The position numbers and the translations under genes are program-made. The notes beneath the pieces are model-generated. The model made no database searches. It was given only the letters and a program-made list of their open reading frames with translations, and had not been told where the DNA came from. DNA of 64,000 bases from Actinacidiphila alni (GTDB lineage: Bacteria; Actinomycetota; Actinomycetes; Streptomycetales; Streptomycetaceae), in the NCBI RefSeq assembly GCF_900112845.1, contig NZ_FONG01000005.1:346058-410057 (forward strand), read 5' to 3'. Positions 18,280 to 27,053 of the stretch are shown in pieces (positions within the stretch are counted from its first letter, which is position 1; every line of letters starts with the position of its first letter).

Positions 18280-19424
18280 CACGCGACCTCTCCCTCGTTG
18301 TCGCGTGCGTCGAGATCGTCCAGGGACTCGGGATCGTCCAGGGCGTCGAGATTGTCGGCGGCCGGGTCGGCCGCGTCGGCGTCCGCCGCGTCCGGGCCCA
18401 CGGCCGCGCGCCCCGGCCGCGGGGCGGGCGGGTGCGCGGGCACGGCCGCGGTGTCCTCGGCGCGGCCCGGTCGGCGGCGCAGCCGGCGCAGCTTCACGCT
18501 GCGCTCCAGGTCCATCGAGTCCAGCGCCTCGGTGAGCACGTCCTGCGGCAGCTTGCGCAGCGCGGCGGCGCTCATCGCCTTCAGGCGGCGGGCCACGGCC
18601 GGTTCGAAGCGCTCCAGGTTGTTCAGGTGGTGGGCGATGATCGCGCAGTAGGTGCGGACCGCCTTCGGCATGAACGCGTCCGCGTCCCGGTCCCGCGCGG
18701 TCTCGGCGATCACCTGGTCGAAGCTGCGGATGAAGTCCAGCTGCCGGACGTCGCCGATCTGGGTGAGCGAGGTGGACACCCCGCGCCGGTAGAAGATCCC
18801 CATCAGGTCCGCGGCGACCGCGAAGGTGTCCGCCTCGCGGTGCAGCCGCCAGATCCACGGCCGGTCCTCCGCGGTGCGCAGCCCGTCGGGGAAGTGCAGC
18901 AGCCCGCGGTCCACCAGCCGCCGGTGGTAGATCCCGGCCCAGGCGTACGGGTAGTCCACCGAGGTGGAGCGGTCGGCGGGCAGGATCGCGTCGCGGGCCT
19001 TGAGCACCGTGCCGCGGCGGCCGTGCGGCACCCGGATGATGTTGCGGGTGGAGCCGGTGCACTGGACGTGGTCGACGCGGACGAAGTCGGTGCCCAGGTC
19101 GGTGATCGCCCCGAGCAGCCGCGGCAGATAGCCGGGCCCGTACCAGTCGTCGCCGTCGAGGAAGGTCAGGTACTCGCCGCGTGCCGCGTCGATACCGGTG
19201 TTGCGCGCGGTGGCCAGGCCCCCGTTCTTCTCGTGCCGGACGAGTCTGGCGCCCGGTACGGAGTCCAGGGCCTGCTCCAGGATCGCCGGAGTCCGGTCGG
19301 TGGAGCAGTCGTCCACCAGCACGAACTCGTAGTCGGGCGAGGCATTCGCCCGCAGGCTGCGCAGGGTATCCAGTGCGTATTGCTGCACATTGAAAAAGGG
19401 CACGATAACGGAGAGCTTGACCAC
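18279..19424 (-). CDS. Glycosyltransferase family 2
   Basis: A 381-residue GT-A enzyme. The catalytic domain (about 1-220) opens with VKLSVIVPFFNVQQYALDTLRSL, has VLVDDCSTDRT for the nucleotide, and the DXD metal motif in FLDGDDWYGPGYL. The C-terminal 60 residues are an Ala/Asp-rich low-complexity tail with repeated LDALDDPESLDDLDA. It is the first gene of a two-gene operon with the polysialyltransferase-like gene, and divergent from the DUF6716 gene at 19637. It probably builds the polymer backbone or primer of the same surface glycan. Confidence 0.9.
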   Translation of the reverse strand: MVKLSVIVPFFNVQQYALDTLRSLRANASPDYEFVLVDDCSTDRTPAILEQALDSVPGARLVRHEKNGGLATARNTGIDAARGEYLTFLDGDDWYGPGYLPRLLGAITDLGTDFVRVDHVQCTGSTRNIIRVPHGRRGTVLKARDAILPADRSTSVDYPYAWAGIYHRRLVDRGLLHFPDGLRTAEDRPWIWRLHREADTFAVAADLMGIFYRRGVSTSLTQIGDVRQLDFIRSFDQVIAETARDRDADAFMPKAVRTYCAIIAHHLNNLERFEPAVARRLKAMSAAALRKLPQDVLTEALDSMDLERSVKLRRLRRRPGRAEDTAAVPAHPPAPRPGRAAVGPDAADADAADPAADNLDALDDPESLDDLDARDNEGEVA

Positions 19425-19636
19425 TCGCCGTACCTTAGGGCGTTTGACTGTCCTTTTGCTTTGCGTCGAGCGTACATCTGGGTAAACGGAAGATGGCCAA
19501 CCGGTGGCGCGGCAATTCGGGAAGATCGCCGAACTCCCTGGCCAGGCGGGGTGGGTGGCTAACTCGCGTTCCGCTGTTTACCTGCTGTTGGCCGCGAATT
19601 GGCGCGATGAACCCAGCCGCTTCCTAGGGTCGGTCC

Positions 19637-20944
19637 GTGCCAAAACGCAATCCCGGCCCTTTGCGGGTCACTGTGATCGCCGATTCGGACACCCGGTGGA
19701 AGTGGGGTGCGCTGACCGCGCGCCGGATCGACCCGGATGCCCGTCTCGACGCGCGCCTGCTGCGCGGCCGGGCCACGCCGACGCCCCGTCAGCTGGCCGA
19801 ACTCGGCATCCCCGCGGACTCCATGGCGGAGCTGACCGCGGCCGAGATGCTGGCCAGGATCGACGAGGAGAGCTGCGACGTGGTCGTCGTCTCCTGCGTC
19901 GGCGGCACCGTCCAGGCCCTCCTGCACGGCTTCGCCCGGGCCTGGCAGGGCCGCCCGCGGCGGCCGTTGGTCGTCACCGGCTACGTCGGCGTCGTCTACG
20001 AGAAGCTCGCCGACGGTCTGCTGCTGCGGGCCGGCGCCGATGTCGTCCTCGCCAACAGCGCCGACGACGCACGGCGGTTCAGGGACGTCTACGAAGGCGT
20101 CGGCCACCCCACGGCGAGCATCGTCGAGACGGCGCTGCCCTTCCTCGGCGGCGAGCCGTACCGGCCCCACAGGGCGGACACGGAGCGGCCGTTCACCGTC
20201 ACCTTCGCCGTGCAGCCGTCCGCGCCCGAGGGCCGCGCGGACCGCATCCACCTGCTGCGCCGCACCGTCGACCACGCGCGGCAGCACCCCGAGCGCGCGG
20301 TCCTGGTGAAACTCCGCAGCAAGCCCGGCGAGCACACCACGCACATCGAGGAGCACCCGTACCAGAAGCTGGTCGCCGCCCTCGACCCGCCGGACAACCT
20401 CTCCCTGGTCTACGGCAACATGGCCGAGGTCCTGGACCGTACCGACCTGCTGGTGACGGTCAGTTCGACCGCCGCGCTCGAATCCCTGCACCGCGGCATC
20501 CCGACCGCCGTCCTCACCGACCTCGGCATCCGCGAGTCGCTCGGCAACCACCACTTCCTCGGCTCCGGCTGCTTCGCCTCGTGGGACGAGCTGGACGACG
20601 GGTACGTGCCGCGCGCCCATCCCGACTGGACCGCCGCCCACGGTGTCGCCGCGCTCGCGCCGTACGCGGCCCTGCGCGCCCGCGTCCAGTCCCTGCTCGC
20701 CGAGCCCGAACTCCCGCGGATCGCCCCCTACTACACCCTGCGCACCGCGCCCGGTTACCTCCCCGGCGTCCTCGCCCGCCACGGCCTCGACCCCAAGGGC
20801 GAGCCCGCCGGCGGCCTCGCCCCCCGCGACCCCGGCCCCGTCCGCCGCGCCGTCCGCGACTTCGTCCGCAACTCCGCCCGCACCGCCTACCGGCAGGGCG
20901 TCCAGCGCGTAGCCCCCACCATCCGCCGCTGGGGCCAGCTATGA
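19637..20944 (+). CDS. DUF6716-type putative glycosyltransferase
   Basis: A 435-residue soluble protein starting at GTG with RVTVIADSDTRWKWGALTARRI. It looks like a two-domain GT-B fold: VVVVSCVGGTVQALLHGF in the first half and KLRSKPGEHTTHIEEHPYQKL then LVTVSSTAALESLHRGIPTAVL in the second, similar to nucleotide-sugar binding in polysialyltransferases and CDP-glycerol transferases. A -10-like TAGGGT at 19627-19632 lies only a few bases before the start, so the transcript may be leaderless. It runs toward neuA and neuB and is inferred to act in the same glycan pathway. Confidence 0.75.
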   Translation: MPKRNPGPLRVTVIADSDTRWKWGALTARRIDPDARLDARLLRGRATPTPRQLAELGIPADSMAELTAAEMLARIDEESCDVVVVSCVGGTVQALLHGFARAWQGRPRRPLVVTGYVGVVYEKLADGLLLRAGADVVLANSADDARRFRDVYEGVGHPTASIVETALPFLGGEPYRPHRADTERPFTVTFAVQPSAPEGRADRIHLLRRTVDHARQHPERAVLVKLRSKPGEHTTHIEEHPYQKLVAALDPPDNLSLVYGNMAEVLDRTDLLVTVSSTAALESLHRGIPTAVLTDLGIRESLGNHHFLGSGCFASWDELDDGYVPRAHPDWTAAHGVAALAPYAALRARVQSLLAEPELPRIAPYYTLRTAPGYLPGVLARHGLDPKGEPAGGLAPRDPGPVRRAVRDFVRNSARTAYRQGVQRVAPTIRRWGQL

Positions 20945-21311
20945 CGCCGCCGCTGGGCCCGCCCGTCTACCTCGCCCTTCCGCCGAAGGGTGCCCCAGGT
21001 CTTCCAGGGGCGCGCCCCCTGTGCCTCGCCTCTGCGTCGGGGGGTGACCGAGGTCTTTCAGGGGCGCGGGGAACTGCGCGCTCAGCCCCCACCGGCCGGT
21101 GGTCGCAAAAACAACAGCGTCTGCCCCACTGGGGGCGGTTTGTCAGCCGCAGCCCCGCGCGGGCTGAGCGCGCAGTTCCTCCCCCAGCTACCGCTGGGGG
21201 TGCCCCCAGCGCCCCTGGGGTGCACGTACTCCGCATGCGCAGCGCGGGCGCCCTCCTCCGCGGAGGAGCCGCAAGGGGCCCGGAGGCCCGGAAGACGACA
21301 GGAGCCACCTC
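20945..21311. repeat. Dispersed palindromic repeat filling the DUF6716-neuA gap
   Basis: 367 bp without a gene. The left arm AGGGGCGCGGGGAACTGCGCG begins at 21060 and the right arm CGCGCAGTTCC at 21169. Between them lie the conserved blocks CCCCCACCGGCC, GGTCGCAAAAACAACAGCGT and TGGGGGCGGTTTGTCAGCCG. The right arm is broken up by CTCCCCCAGCTACCGCTGGGGG. The last 20 bases carry the neuA Shine-Dalgarno. Confidence 0.85.
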
Positions 21312-22520
21312 ATGACCGACCCCTCACTTACCCCCGCTGGAAGCGTCCTGGCGGTGATCCCCGCCCGCGGGGGTTCCAAGGGCGTACCCGGGAAGAACCT
21401 CGCCCCGGTGAGCGGCGTACCGCTGGTGGCCCGCGCCGTAGCGGCCTGCACGGAGGCGGCCCGCGTCACGGCGGTGGTCGTCTCCACCGACGACCCCGCC
21501 ATCGCGGAAGTCGCCCGCGCCGCCGGCGCGGAAGTCGTGCTGCGCCCGGCGGCGATCGCGGGCGACACCGCGACCAGCGAGGCCGCGGTGCTGCACGCGA
21601 TGGACGCCCACGAGGCGATGACCGGCACCCCCACCGACGTGGTCCTCCTCGTCCAGTGCACCAGCCCGTTCATCACCGCCGAGGAGGTCGACGGCGTCGC
21701 CGCCGCGGTGCTGGACGGCGGCGCGGACACCGCCCACACCGTCGCCCCCTTCCACGGCTTCATCTGGCGCGAGGCCGAAGCCGGGACCGCGGACGGCGCC
21801 GTCGGCGTCAACCACGACAAGTCCACCCGGCCGCGCCGCCAGGACCGCCCGCAGGACCTGCTGGAGACCGGCACCGCGTACGCGATGCGCGCGGCCGGCT
21901 TCCGCGCCGCGAACCACCGCTTCTTCGGCCGCACCGAACTCGTCCGCACCGACCCGGCGCGGGTCCTGGAGATCGACGAGCCCGCCGACCTGGAGCGGGC
22001 CCGCGCGCTGGCCCCGCTGCTCGACCCGCGCACGACGACGCCCGGCTGGGCCGACGTCGACGCGGTCGTCCTCGACTTCGACGGCACCCAGACCGACGAC
22101 CGGGTGCTGATCGACGCCGACGGGCACGAGTCGGTCACCGTGCACCGCGGTGACGGCCTCGGCGTCGCGGCCCTGCGCCGCGCCGGAATGCCCGTCCTGA
22201 TCCTGTCCACCGAGACCAACGCGGTCGTCGCCGCACGGGCCCGCAAGCTGCAGGTCCCCGTACTGCACGGCATCGACCGCAAGGACCTCGCGCTCAAGCA
22301 GTGGTGCGAGGAGAACGGCATCGCGCCCGAACGGGTGCTCTACGCCGGCAACGACGTCAACGACCTGCCGTGCTTCGGCCTGGTCGGCTGGCCCGTCGCC
22401 GTCGCGGGTGCCCACGACGTGGTGCGCGCCGCGGCCCGCGCCATCACCACGGCCCAGGGCGGCCACGGCGCGATCCGCGAGATCGCCGCCTGGCTGCTGG
22501 GCCCCACTCTCGCCCGCTGA
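21312..22520 (+). CDS. neuA: Acylneuraminate cytidylyltransferase fused to a HAD phosphatase
   Basis: A 402-residue bifunctional protein. Residues 1-235 form a CMP-nonulosonate synthetase: VIPARGGSKGVPGKNL binds CTP, and VLLVQCTSPF and the later IDEPADLERA region are typical. From about residue 248 a KdsC-like HAD domain follows, with nucleophile motif DFDGT (255-259), STET, Lys in GIDRKDLALK, and GNDVNDL. The fusion would dephosphorylate a 9-phosphate sugar acid and activate it as the CMP form, as in animal CMP-Neu5Ac/Kdn systems. AGGAG lies 8 bases before the ATG. NeuB is next. Confidence 0.9.
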   Translation: MTDPSLTPAGSVLAVIPARGGSKGVPGKNLAPVSGVPLVARAVAACTEAARVTAVVVSTDDPAIAEVARAAGAEVVLRPAAIAGDTATSEAAVLHAMDAHEAMTGTPTDVVLLVQCTSPFITAEEVDGVAAAVLDGGADTAHTVAPFHGFIWREAEAGTADGAVGVNHDKSTRPRRQDRPQDLLETGTAYAMRAAGFRAANHRFFGRTELVRTDPARVLEIDEPADLERARALAPLLDPRTTTPGWADVDAVVLDFDGTQTDDRVLIDADGHESVTVHRGDGLGVAALRRAGMPVLILSTETNAVVAARARKLQVPVLHGIDRKDLALKQWCEENGIAPERVLYAGNDVNDLPCFGLVGWPVAVAGAHDVVRAAARAITTAQGGHGAIREIAAWLLGPTLAR

Positions 22521-22585
22521 GACGGCCGACGAGACACCCCATGTCCGCAATCCCCCCGAAGCACCGACCCGTAAGGAACACCCTC

Positions 22586-23527
22586 GTGACCACATCCATC
22601 CCCGCAAACCTCCGTCCCGTCGGCTCCCGCCACATCGGCAACGGACAGCCCGTCTACGTCACCGGCGAGATCGGCATCAACCACAACGGCGACCTGGAGA
22701 ACGCGTTCGCCCTGATCGACGCGGCCGTCGCCGCGGGCTGCGACGCGGTCAAGTTCCAGAAGCGCACCCCGGAGATCTGCACCCCGCGCGACCAGTGGGA
22801 CATCGAGCGCGACACCCCCTGGGGCCGTATGACGTACATCGACTACCGGCACCGCGTCGAGTTCGACGAGGACGGCTACCGGGCGATCGACGAGTACTGC
22901 CGCAAGCGCGGCATCGACTGGTTCGCCTCCCCGTGGGACGTGCCGTCGGTCGAGTTCCTGGAGAAGTTCGACGTCCCGGCGCACAAGGTCGCCTCGGCCT
23001 GCCTGACCGACGACGAACTGCTGCAGGCGCTGCGCGCCACCGGCCGCACCATCATCCTGTCCACCGGCATGTCCACCCCGAAGCAGATCCGGCACGCCGT
23101 CGAGGTCCTCGGCAGCGACAACATCGTGCTCTGCCACGCCACGTCGACGTACCCGGCGAAGCACGAAGAGCTGAACCTGCGGATGATCAACACCCTGCAG
23201 TCGGAGTTCCCGAACGTGCCGGTCGGCTACTCCGGCCACGAGACGGGCCTGCAGACCACGCTCGCCGCGGTCGCCATCGGCGCCGTCTTCGTCGAGCGGC
23301 ACATCACCCTCGACCGCGCCATGTGGGGTTCGGACCAGGCCGCGTCCGTGGAGTCGCAGGGCCTGGAGCGCCTGGTGCGCGACATCCGGATCATCGAGAC
23401 CTCGCTCGGCGACGGCGTCAAGAAGGTCTACGAGGGCGAGCTGGGCCCGATGAAGAAGCTGCGCCGCGTGCCCGGCGTCATCGCCGAGGCCGAGGCCACG
23501 GGCGCCGAGGCTCCCGCCTCCGTCTGA
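22586..23527 (+). CDS. neuB: N-acetylneuraminate/nonulosonate synthase, without SAF domain
   Basis: A 313-residue TIM-barrel synthase that condenses PEP with a hexose(amine), making Neu5Ac, Kdn or a relative. It has the family blocks VTGEIGINHNGDLENAFALIDAA, DAVKFQKRTPE, STGMSTPKQI, LCHATSTYPAKHEELNLRMI, VGYSGHETG and ERHITLDRAMWGSDQAAS. Most NeuB proteins are about 340-350 residues with a C-terminal antifreeze-like SAF domain; here the chain ends soon after GPMKKLRRVPGVI, so SAF is missing. The GTG at 22586 follows AAGGA by 9 bases and is preferred to ATG 22541. Confidence 0.88.
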   Translation: MTTSIPANLRPVGSRHIGNGQPVYVTGEIGINHNGDLENAFALIDAAVAAGCDAVKFQKRTPEICTPRDQWDIERDTPWGRMTYIDYRHRVEFDEDGYRAIDEYCRKRGIDWFASPWDVPSVEFLEKFDVPAHKVASACLTDDELLQALRATGRTIILSTGMSTPKQIRHAVEVLGSDNIVLCHATSTYPAKHEELNLRMINTLQSEFPNVPVGYSGHETGLQTTLAAVAIGAVFVERHITLDRAMWGSDQAASVESQGLERLVRDIRIIETSLGDGVKKVYEGELGPMKKLRRVPGVIAEAEATGAEAPASV

Positions 23528-23636
23528 GCCGACCGCACGCACCAGCAGACGGCCGCGCGGCCGACCGTGGCCGCGCGGCCGACCGGGAAGGACGGCGGGG
23601 ATCGCCAGGACCAGCGAGGCCGTACGGGACCCACGG

Positions 23637-23744
23637 GTCCCGCACGGCCCGACGCACCGCGCGGGGCCGCACGGTCCCGCGCACCGCGGAGGGCTCCACG
23701 GCCCTGCGCACCGTGGAGGGCCGCACGGCCCTGCGCATCGCAGA
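23637..23744. repeat. 27-bp tandem repeat, four copies
   Basis: Four successive units (23637, 23664, 23691, 23718), the last three beginning GGGCCGCACGG or GGGCTCCACGG and each containing GCGCACCG or a close form. Unit length is 9 codons. The block is in an open frame with the next gene, whose reading frame could extend up to a GTG at 23567, giving an Arg/Ala/Pro-rich extension. Confidence 0.8.
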
Positions 23745-23761
23745 GGCAAAGGGGAACGGGA

Positions 23762-24919
23762 ATGACCGCGGAGCCCGTATCCACGGCTGGGCAGCCGCCC
23801 GTACCGGGCACCGGCGCCGTCGCGCTCGTGGAGTCGCCCGTGCAGCTCCTCAACGTCCTGGAGTGGGCGCACATCCATCCGCCCACCGTCCCCGCCGACC
23901 CGGCCGGCCGCGCCGGCGCCGACACGTCCGCCCCCGCCGCCGTCCCCGACGAGCCGGCGGCGGGGCCGCTCACCGTCGTCGTGCTCTCCCCGGTCGACCC
24001 CACCAGCCGCGGCCAGCTCCGCCGGATGGCCGAACTCGCCCGGGACGAGGGCGCGGTGGTCCGCTGGTTCGAGGCCCGCGGCACCCGCGGCGGGCTGCTG
24101 CGTACGGCGCTGTCGCTGGCGCCGCTGCTCTTCCGGGTCCGCCATCTGGTGATCGGCGACCCCTTCTCCCGTCTTGTGCAGGTACTGCTTCCGCTGTGCC
24201 GCGCACGGGAGTTGACCGTCGTGGACGACGGCACCGCCACCATGGAATTCACCGAGATCCTCGCCACCGGCGGCCGGCTGGTGCGCTGGCACCGCAGCGG
24301 GCGGCGCAGGTCCCCGCTGGACGCCGCCTTCGGGATCTTCTCCTCCGCGGCCCGCCGCCGCCTCACGCCCGGAAAGCGGCGGCACGTCGAGCTGTTCAGC
24401 GCGATGCCCGCCACCCCGCCGCCCGGCATGGCGCTGCGCACCAACCGATTCGCCTGGACCCGCAGCCGGTTCGGGCCGCCGCGCACCCTCACCAGTACCG
24501 ACCTGATCGGCACGTCCCTGGTCGAGACCGGCGTCGTCGACCCCGAGCGCTATCTCGCCGTCGTCCGCTCGCTCGCCGAACGGCACGGCGCCAAACGGTA
24601 CTTCGCGCACCGCCGCGAGGCCGTCGACAAACTCCACCGGCTCGCCGCCGAGACCGGCCTGGAGATCGTCCGCCCCGACCTCCCCCTCGAACTCGTCGCC
24701 CGCCGCGGCCCCATCGGCCGCACCGTCCTGTCCTTCCCCTCCACCGTCGTCCACACCCTGCCGCTCGCGCTCGGCGGCACCGGAGTCCGGATCGTCGTCG
24801 TCGACATCGACGAGGAGTGGCTCACCGCCGCGGCTTCCCCCCGTGCCCACACCTTCCTGACGGGCATCAACCACTCGGCGCGGGACCTCCACGGCCTGGC
24901 CCCCGCCGGGGACGCCTGA
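23762..24919 (+). CDS. Sialyltransferase/polysialyltransferase-like glycosyltransferase
   Basis: A 385-residue protein. Near residue 20 is ALVESPVQLLNVLEWAH, close to the ESPxQ start of bacterial GT52-type sialyltransferases. LTVVDDGTATMEF and the C-terminal pattern LELVARRGPIGRTVLSFPSTVVHTLPLAL (catalytic-site SxxS/T and VHTLP region) support the GT52/polysialyltransferase clan. A Pro/Ala/Asp insert separates the first two elements. It is downstream of neuB, so the likely donor is the CMP-sugar from that pair. The start could be as far up as GTG 23567, but ATG 23762 keeps the conserved ESPVQ near the N-terminus. Confidence 0.75.
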   Translation: MTAEPVSTAGQPPVPGTGAVALVESPVQLLNVLEWAHIHPPTVPADPAGRAGADTSAPAAVPDEPAAGPLTVVVLSPVDPTSRGQLRRMAELARDEGAVVRWFEARGTRGGLLRTALSLAPLLFRVRHLVIGDPFSRLVQVLLPLCRARELTVVDDGTATMEFTEILATGGRLVRWHRSGRRRSPLDAAFGIFSSAARRRLTPGKRRHVELFSAMPATPPPGMALRTNRFAWTRSRFGPPRTLTSTDLIGTSLVETGVVDPERYLAVVRSLAERHGAKRYFAHRREAVDKLHRLAAETGLEIVRPDLPLELVARRGPIGRTVLSFPSTVVHTLPLALGGTGVRIVVVDIDEEWLTAAASPRAHTFLTGINHSARDLHGLAPAGDA

Positions 24920-24944
24920 CGGCACCTTCGCGGTGGGCGGCGCC

Positions 24945-25150
24945 CGATGTCTTCAGGGGCGCGGGGAACTGCGCGAGCAACCCACCACCGGCCCGGTGGT
25001 CGCAAAAACAACAGCATCTGCCCCGCTGGGGGCGGCTTTTCACCCGCAGCCCCGCGCGGCCCGAGCGCGCAGTTCCCCGCGCCCCTGAGGGTGAACGTCC
25101 TCCGCGAGCGCCGCGCTGCGTCCCCGCGCCCCTGACCGGGCACCCCTGCC
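24945..25150. repeat. Dispersed palindromic repeat
   Basis: It fills most of the 296-bp gap before the GT4 gene. It has left arm AGGGGCGCGGGGAACTGCGCG (24955), centre CCGGCCCGGTGGTCGCAAAA and right arm GCGCGCAGTTCCCCGCGCCC (25066), followed by a second GCCCCTGA remnant. The arms can pair over about 20 bp. Confidence 0.88.
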
Positions 25151-25215
25151 GCAAGGGCGCGGGTCCGGGCCAGTTCGCCCGGCGTCCAGACGGCCGTAAC
25201 CAAATGATCACCTGA

Positions 25216-26763
25216 GTGATGTTGGGTGCGGGAATGACGGAGGGTTTAAGGGCGCCCGCCCACGTACTGATCCTCGCCGGAAGCGAAAGCAGCGGCGGCG
25301 GCCTCGACGGCAACAGCCGCGCCCTGCGCGTCGCGAACGCCGCCCGCACCGCGGGCTATCGGGTGACGCTGCTCGGCCCGGCACCGGCGACGGTGACACC
25401 GGAAGGCGTCGACGTACGCCAGGTCACCGTCCGCGAAACGCTCGGCGGACAACGGGCGCGCCGCCCGAGACCGGGCCTGCGCTGGCCGCTGGCCTACCGC
25501 AGCGCGGCGGCGTACGACCACCGCACCGCGCTGCTCGCGGCCGAACGCGCCCTGATCACCACCCGCACCGCCGAACTCGACATCGTGCACCGGCCGTTGC
25601 CGCTGCTCGCGGCGGCCCGCACCGGCCACACGCTGGCATGGCTGCGGCACGGCCTGCGGGCCGGCTGGACGAGGCTGCGCGCCGCGCAGTACCTGGCGGC
25701 GGTCCGCCGCCGCGAGAATCCCGTCGCGCCGCTGGACAACTTCGTCACCGAGGTGACCCGGCTGCTGCTCGGCCGCCGCGCCTGGCGCCGCCTCGACCCC
25801 GGCCTGCTGGACGAGGAGGTCGCGTACGGGCCGGTGCTGGACGCCGTCCGCCCGCATCTGATCCACGCGCTCGGCCACCGGGCGCTGGGCGTCGCCACCC
25901 GGGCGGCGCTGCGCGCCGAAGGCGCCGGGCACCGGATCGAGGTGGTGTGGGACGCGCCGCCGCGCACCCCGGCGGCCTCCCGCCGCGCGGCCGTCGCCGG
26001 CGAGGCGCACGAGCGCACCTTCGCACCGGCCGCGGACGGCGTGATCACCGTCGGCGAGGGCCTGGCCAGGGAGCTACGCGTACGGCACCGGCTGTCCGCC
26101 ACCCCCGCCGTGGTGCGCAACGCGCCACCGCTGGTCACCGCCGCGCCCGCCTCGTCCGCCGCGCACCCGGCCGGCATCAGGGCGCGCTGCCATCTCGCCC
26201 CGGACATCCCGCTGTTGGTGCACACCGGCCCGGTCACCCCGGACCGCGGCCCGGTCACCGTGGTGGAGGCACTGCCCAAGCTCTACGACCTGCACGCGGC
26301 CTTCGTCGTCCCCGACCCGGCCCACCCGCACCTGCGCGAACTGCGCGAACGCGCGGCCCAACTCGGCGTCCACGGGCGCCTGCACGTCCTGCCGTACGTC
26401 CCGGTCGACGAGATCCCCCGCTTCCTCGCCTCCGCCGACATCGGCGTCCTCCCCGTCCACCAACTCCCGCACCACCAAACGGTCCTGGCGACCCGTTACT
26501 TCGAATACGCCCACGCCCGCCTGCCGGTCGTCGTCAGCGACGTCCGCGCGATGGCCGCCGCCACCCTCGAACTCGGCAACGGCGAGGTCTTCCGCGCCCG
26601 CGACACCGCCGACTTCGTCCGCGCGGTCGGCGCCGTCCTCACCAACCCCCGCCGCTACCGCAAGGCCTACGACCGCACCGACGTCCTCCGCCAATGGTCC
26701 TGGCAGACCGAATCAACCCCCCTCCTCGACCTCTACACCCGCCTCCTGGGCCCCCGCCCCTGA
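25216..26763 (+). CDS. Glycosyltransferase family 4-like protein
   Basis: A 515-residue GT-B enzyme. The N-terminal domain contains HVLILAGSESSGGGLDGNSRALRVANAARTAGYRVTLLG, a donor/acceptor-domain start seen in GT4 proteins. The C-terminal domain has DIPLLVHTGPVTPDRGPVTVVEALPKL, GRLHVLPYVPVDEIPRFLASADIGVLPVH and the acidic nucleotide-binding end near YFEYAHARLPVVVSDVRAM. Starts at GTG 25216, ATG 25219 or ATG 25234 are possible and none has a good Shine-Dalgarno. It closes the surface-glycan block and probably transfers a hexose to the polymer. Confidence 0.8.
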   Translation: MMLGAGMTEGLRAPAHVLILAGSESSGGGLDGNSRALRVANAARTAGYRVTLLGPAPATVTPEGVDVRQVTVRETLGGQRARRPRPGLRWPLAYRSAAAYDHRTALLAAERALITTRTAELDIVHRPLPLLAAARTGHTLAWLRHGLRAGWTRLRAAQYLAAVRRRENPVAPLDNFVTEVTRLLLGRRAWRRLDPGLLDEEVAYGPVLDAVRPHLIHALGHRALGVATRAALRAEGAGHRIEVVWDAPPRTPAASRRAAVAGEAHERTFAPAADGVITVGEGLARELRVRHRLSATPAVVRNAPPLVTAAPASSAAHPAGIRARCHLAPDIPLLVHTGPVTPDRGPVTVVEALPKLYDLHAAFVVPDPAHPHLRELRERAAQLGVHGRLHVLPYVPVDEIPRFLASADIGVLPVHQLPHHQTVLATRYFEYAHARLPVVVSDVRAMAAATLELGNGEVFRARDTADFVRAVGAVLTNPRRYRKAYDRTDVLRQWSWQTESTPLLDLYTRLLGPRP

Positions 26764-27053
26764 CGGCGGCGCCCGCCGCATGCCGGAGGGCGGTCACATC
26801 ACCGTCGGAACACACGAGCGGCACACACGGTCGCAACATGGGGGTCGTAGGGTGGGGGACTCGCGTGCGCGGAGGCTCGAACCACCGGGGCCGGGCGGCG
26901 TTGCCTCGCGAGGGGCGGCTCGTTGAGCGAGTATGGGGTGCAAGAGGCCAAAAAGCCTACCTACCCCCGAGGGTGACTGGGTATGCGCCGATCGGGCGAC
27001 TTCTTCTCCTCCTAAAGGACAAAATTTTCCCGATCACGTAAGAGGAGCCGGTG
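26764..27053 (+). other. Long leader upstream of the M20 gene with possible SD-sequestering structure
   Basis: 290 bp without a gene. CTCCTC (27005-27010) can pair with GAGGAG (27042-27047), the Shine-Dalgarno of the next gene, and GATCGGG/CCCGATC flank the intervening loop. Upstream, TACCC and GGGTA around 26965-26990 can form another helix. It matches no riboswitch class I know. Confidence 0.35.

Noticed and set aside
22340..24925. An 861-codon open frame on the minus strand across neuB
   Set aside because: Composition is typical of a GC shadow, and it covers recognised plus-strand enzymes.
16912..26763. A horizontally acquired capsule island
   Set aside because: GC content and codon use look the same as in the neighbours, no integrase or tRNA site flanks it, and I recall the same block in S. 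coelicolor.
26850..26900. tRNA-like stretch with GGCTCGAACCACC
   Set aside because: The T-loop resemblance is not joined by an acceptor stem, anticodon arm or D-loop.
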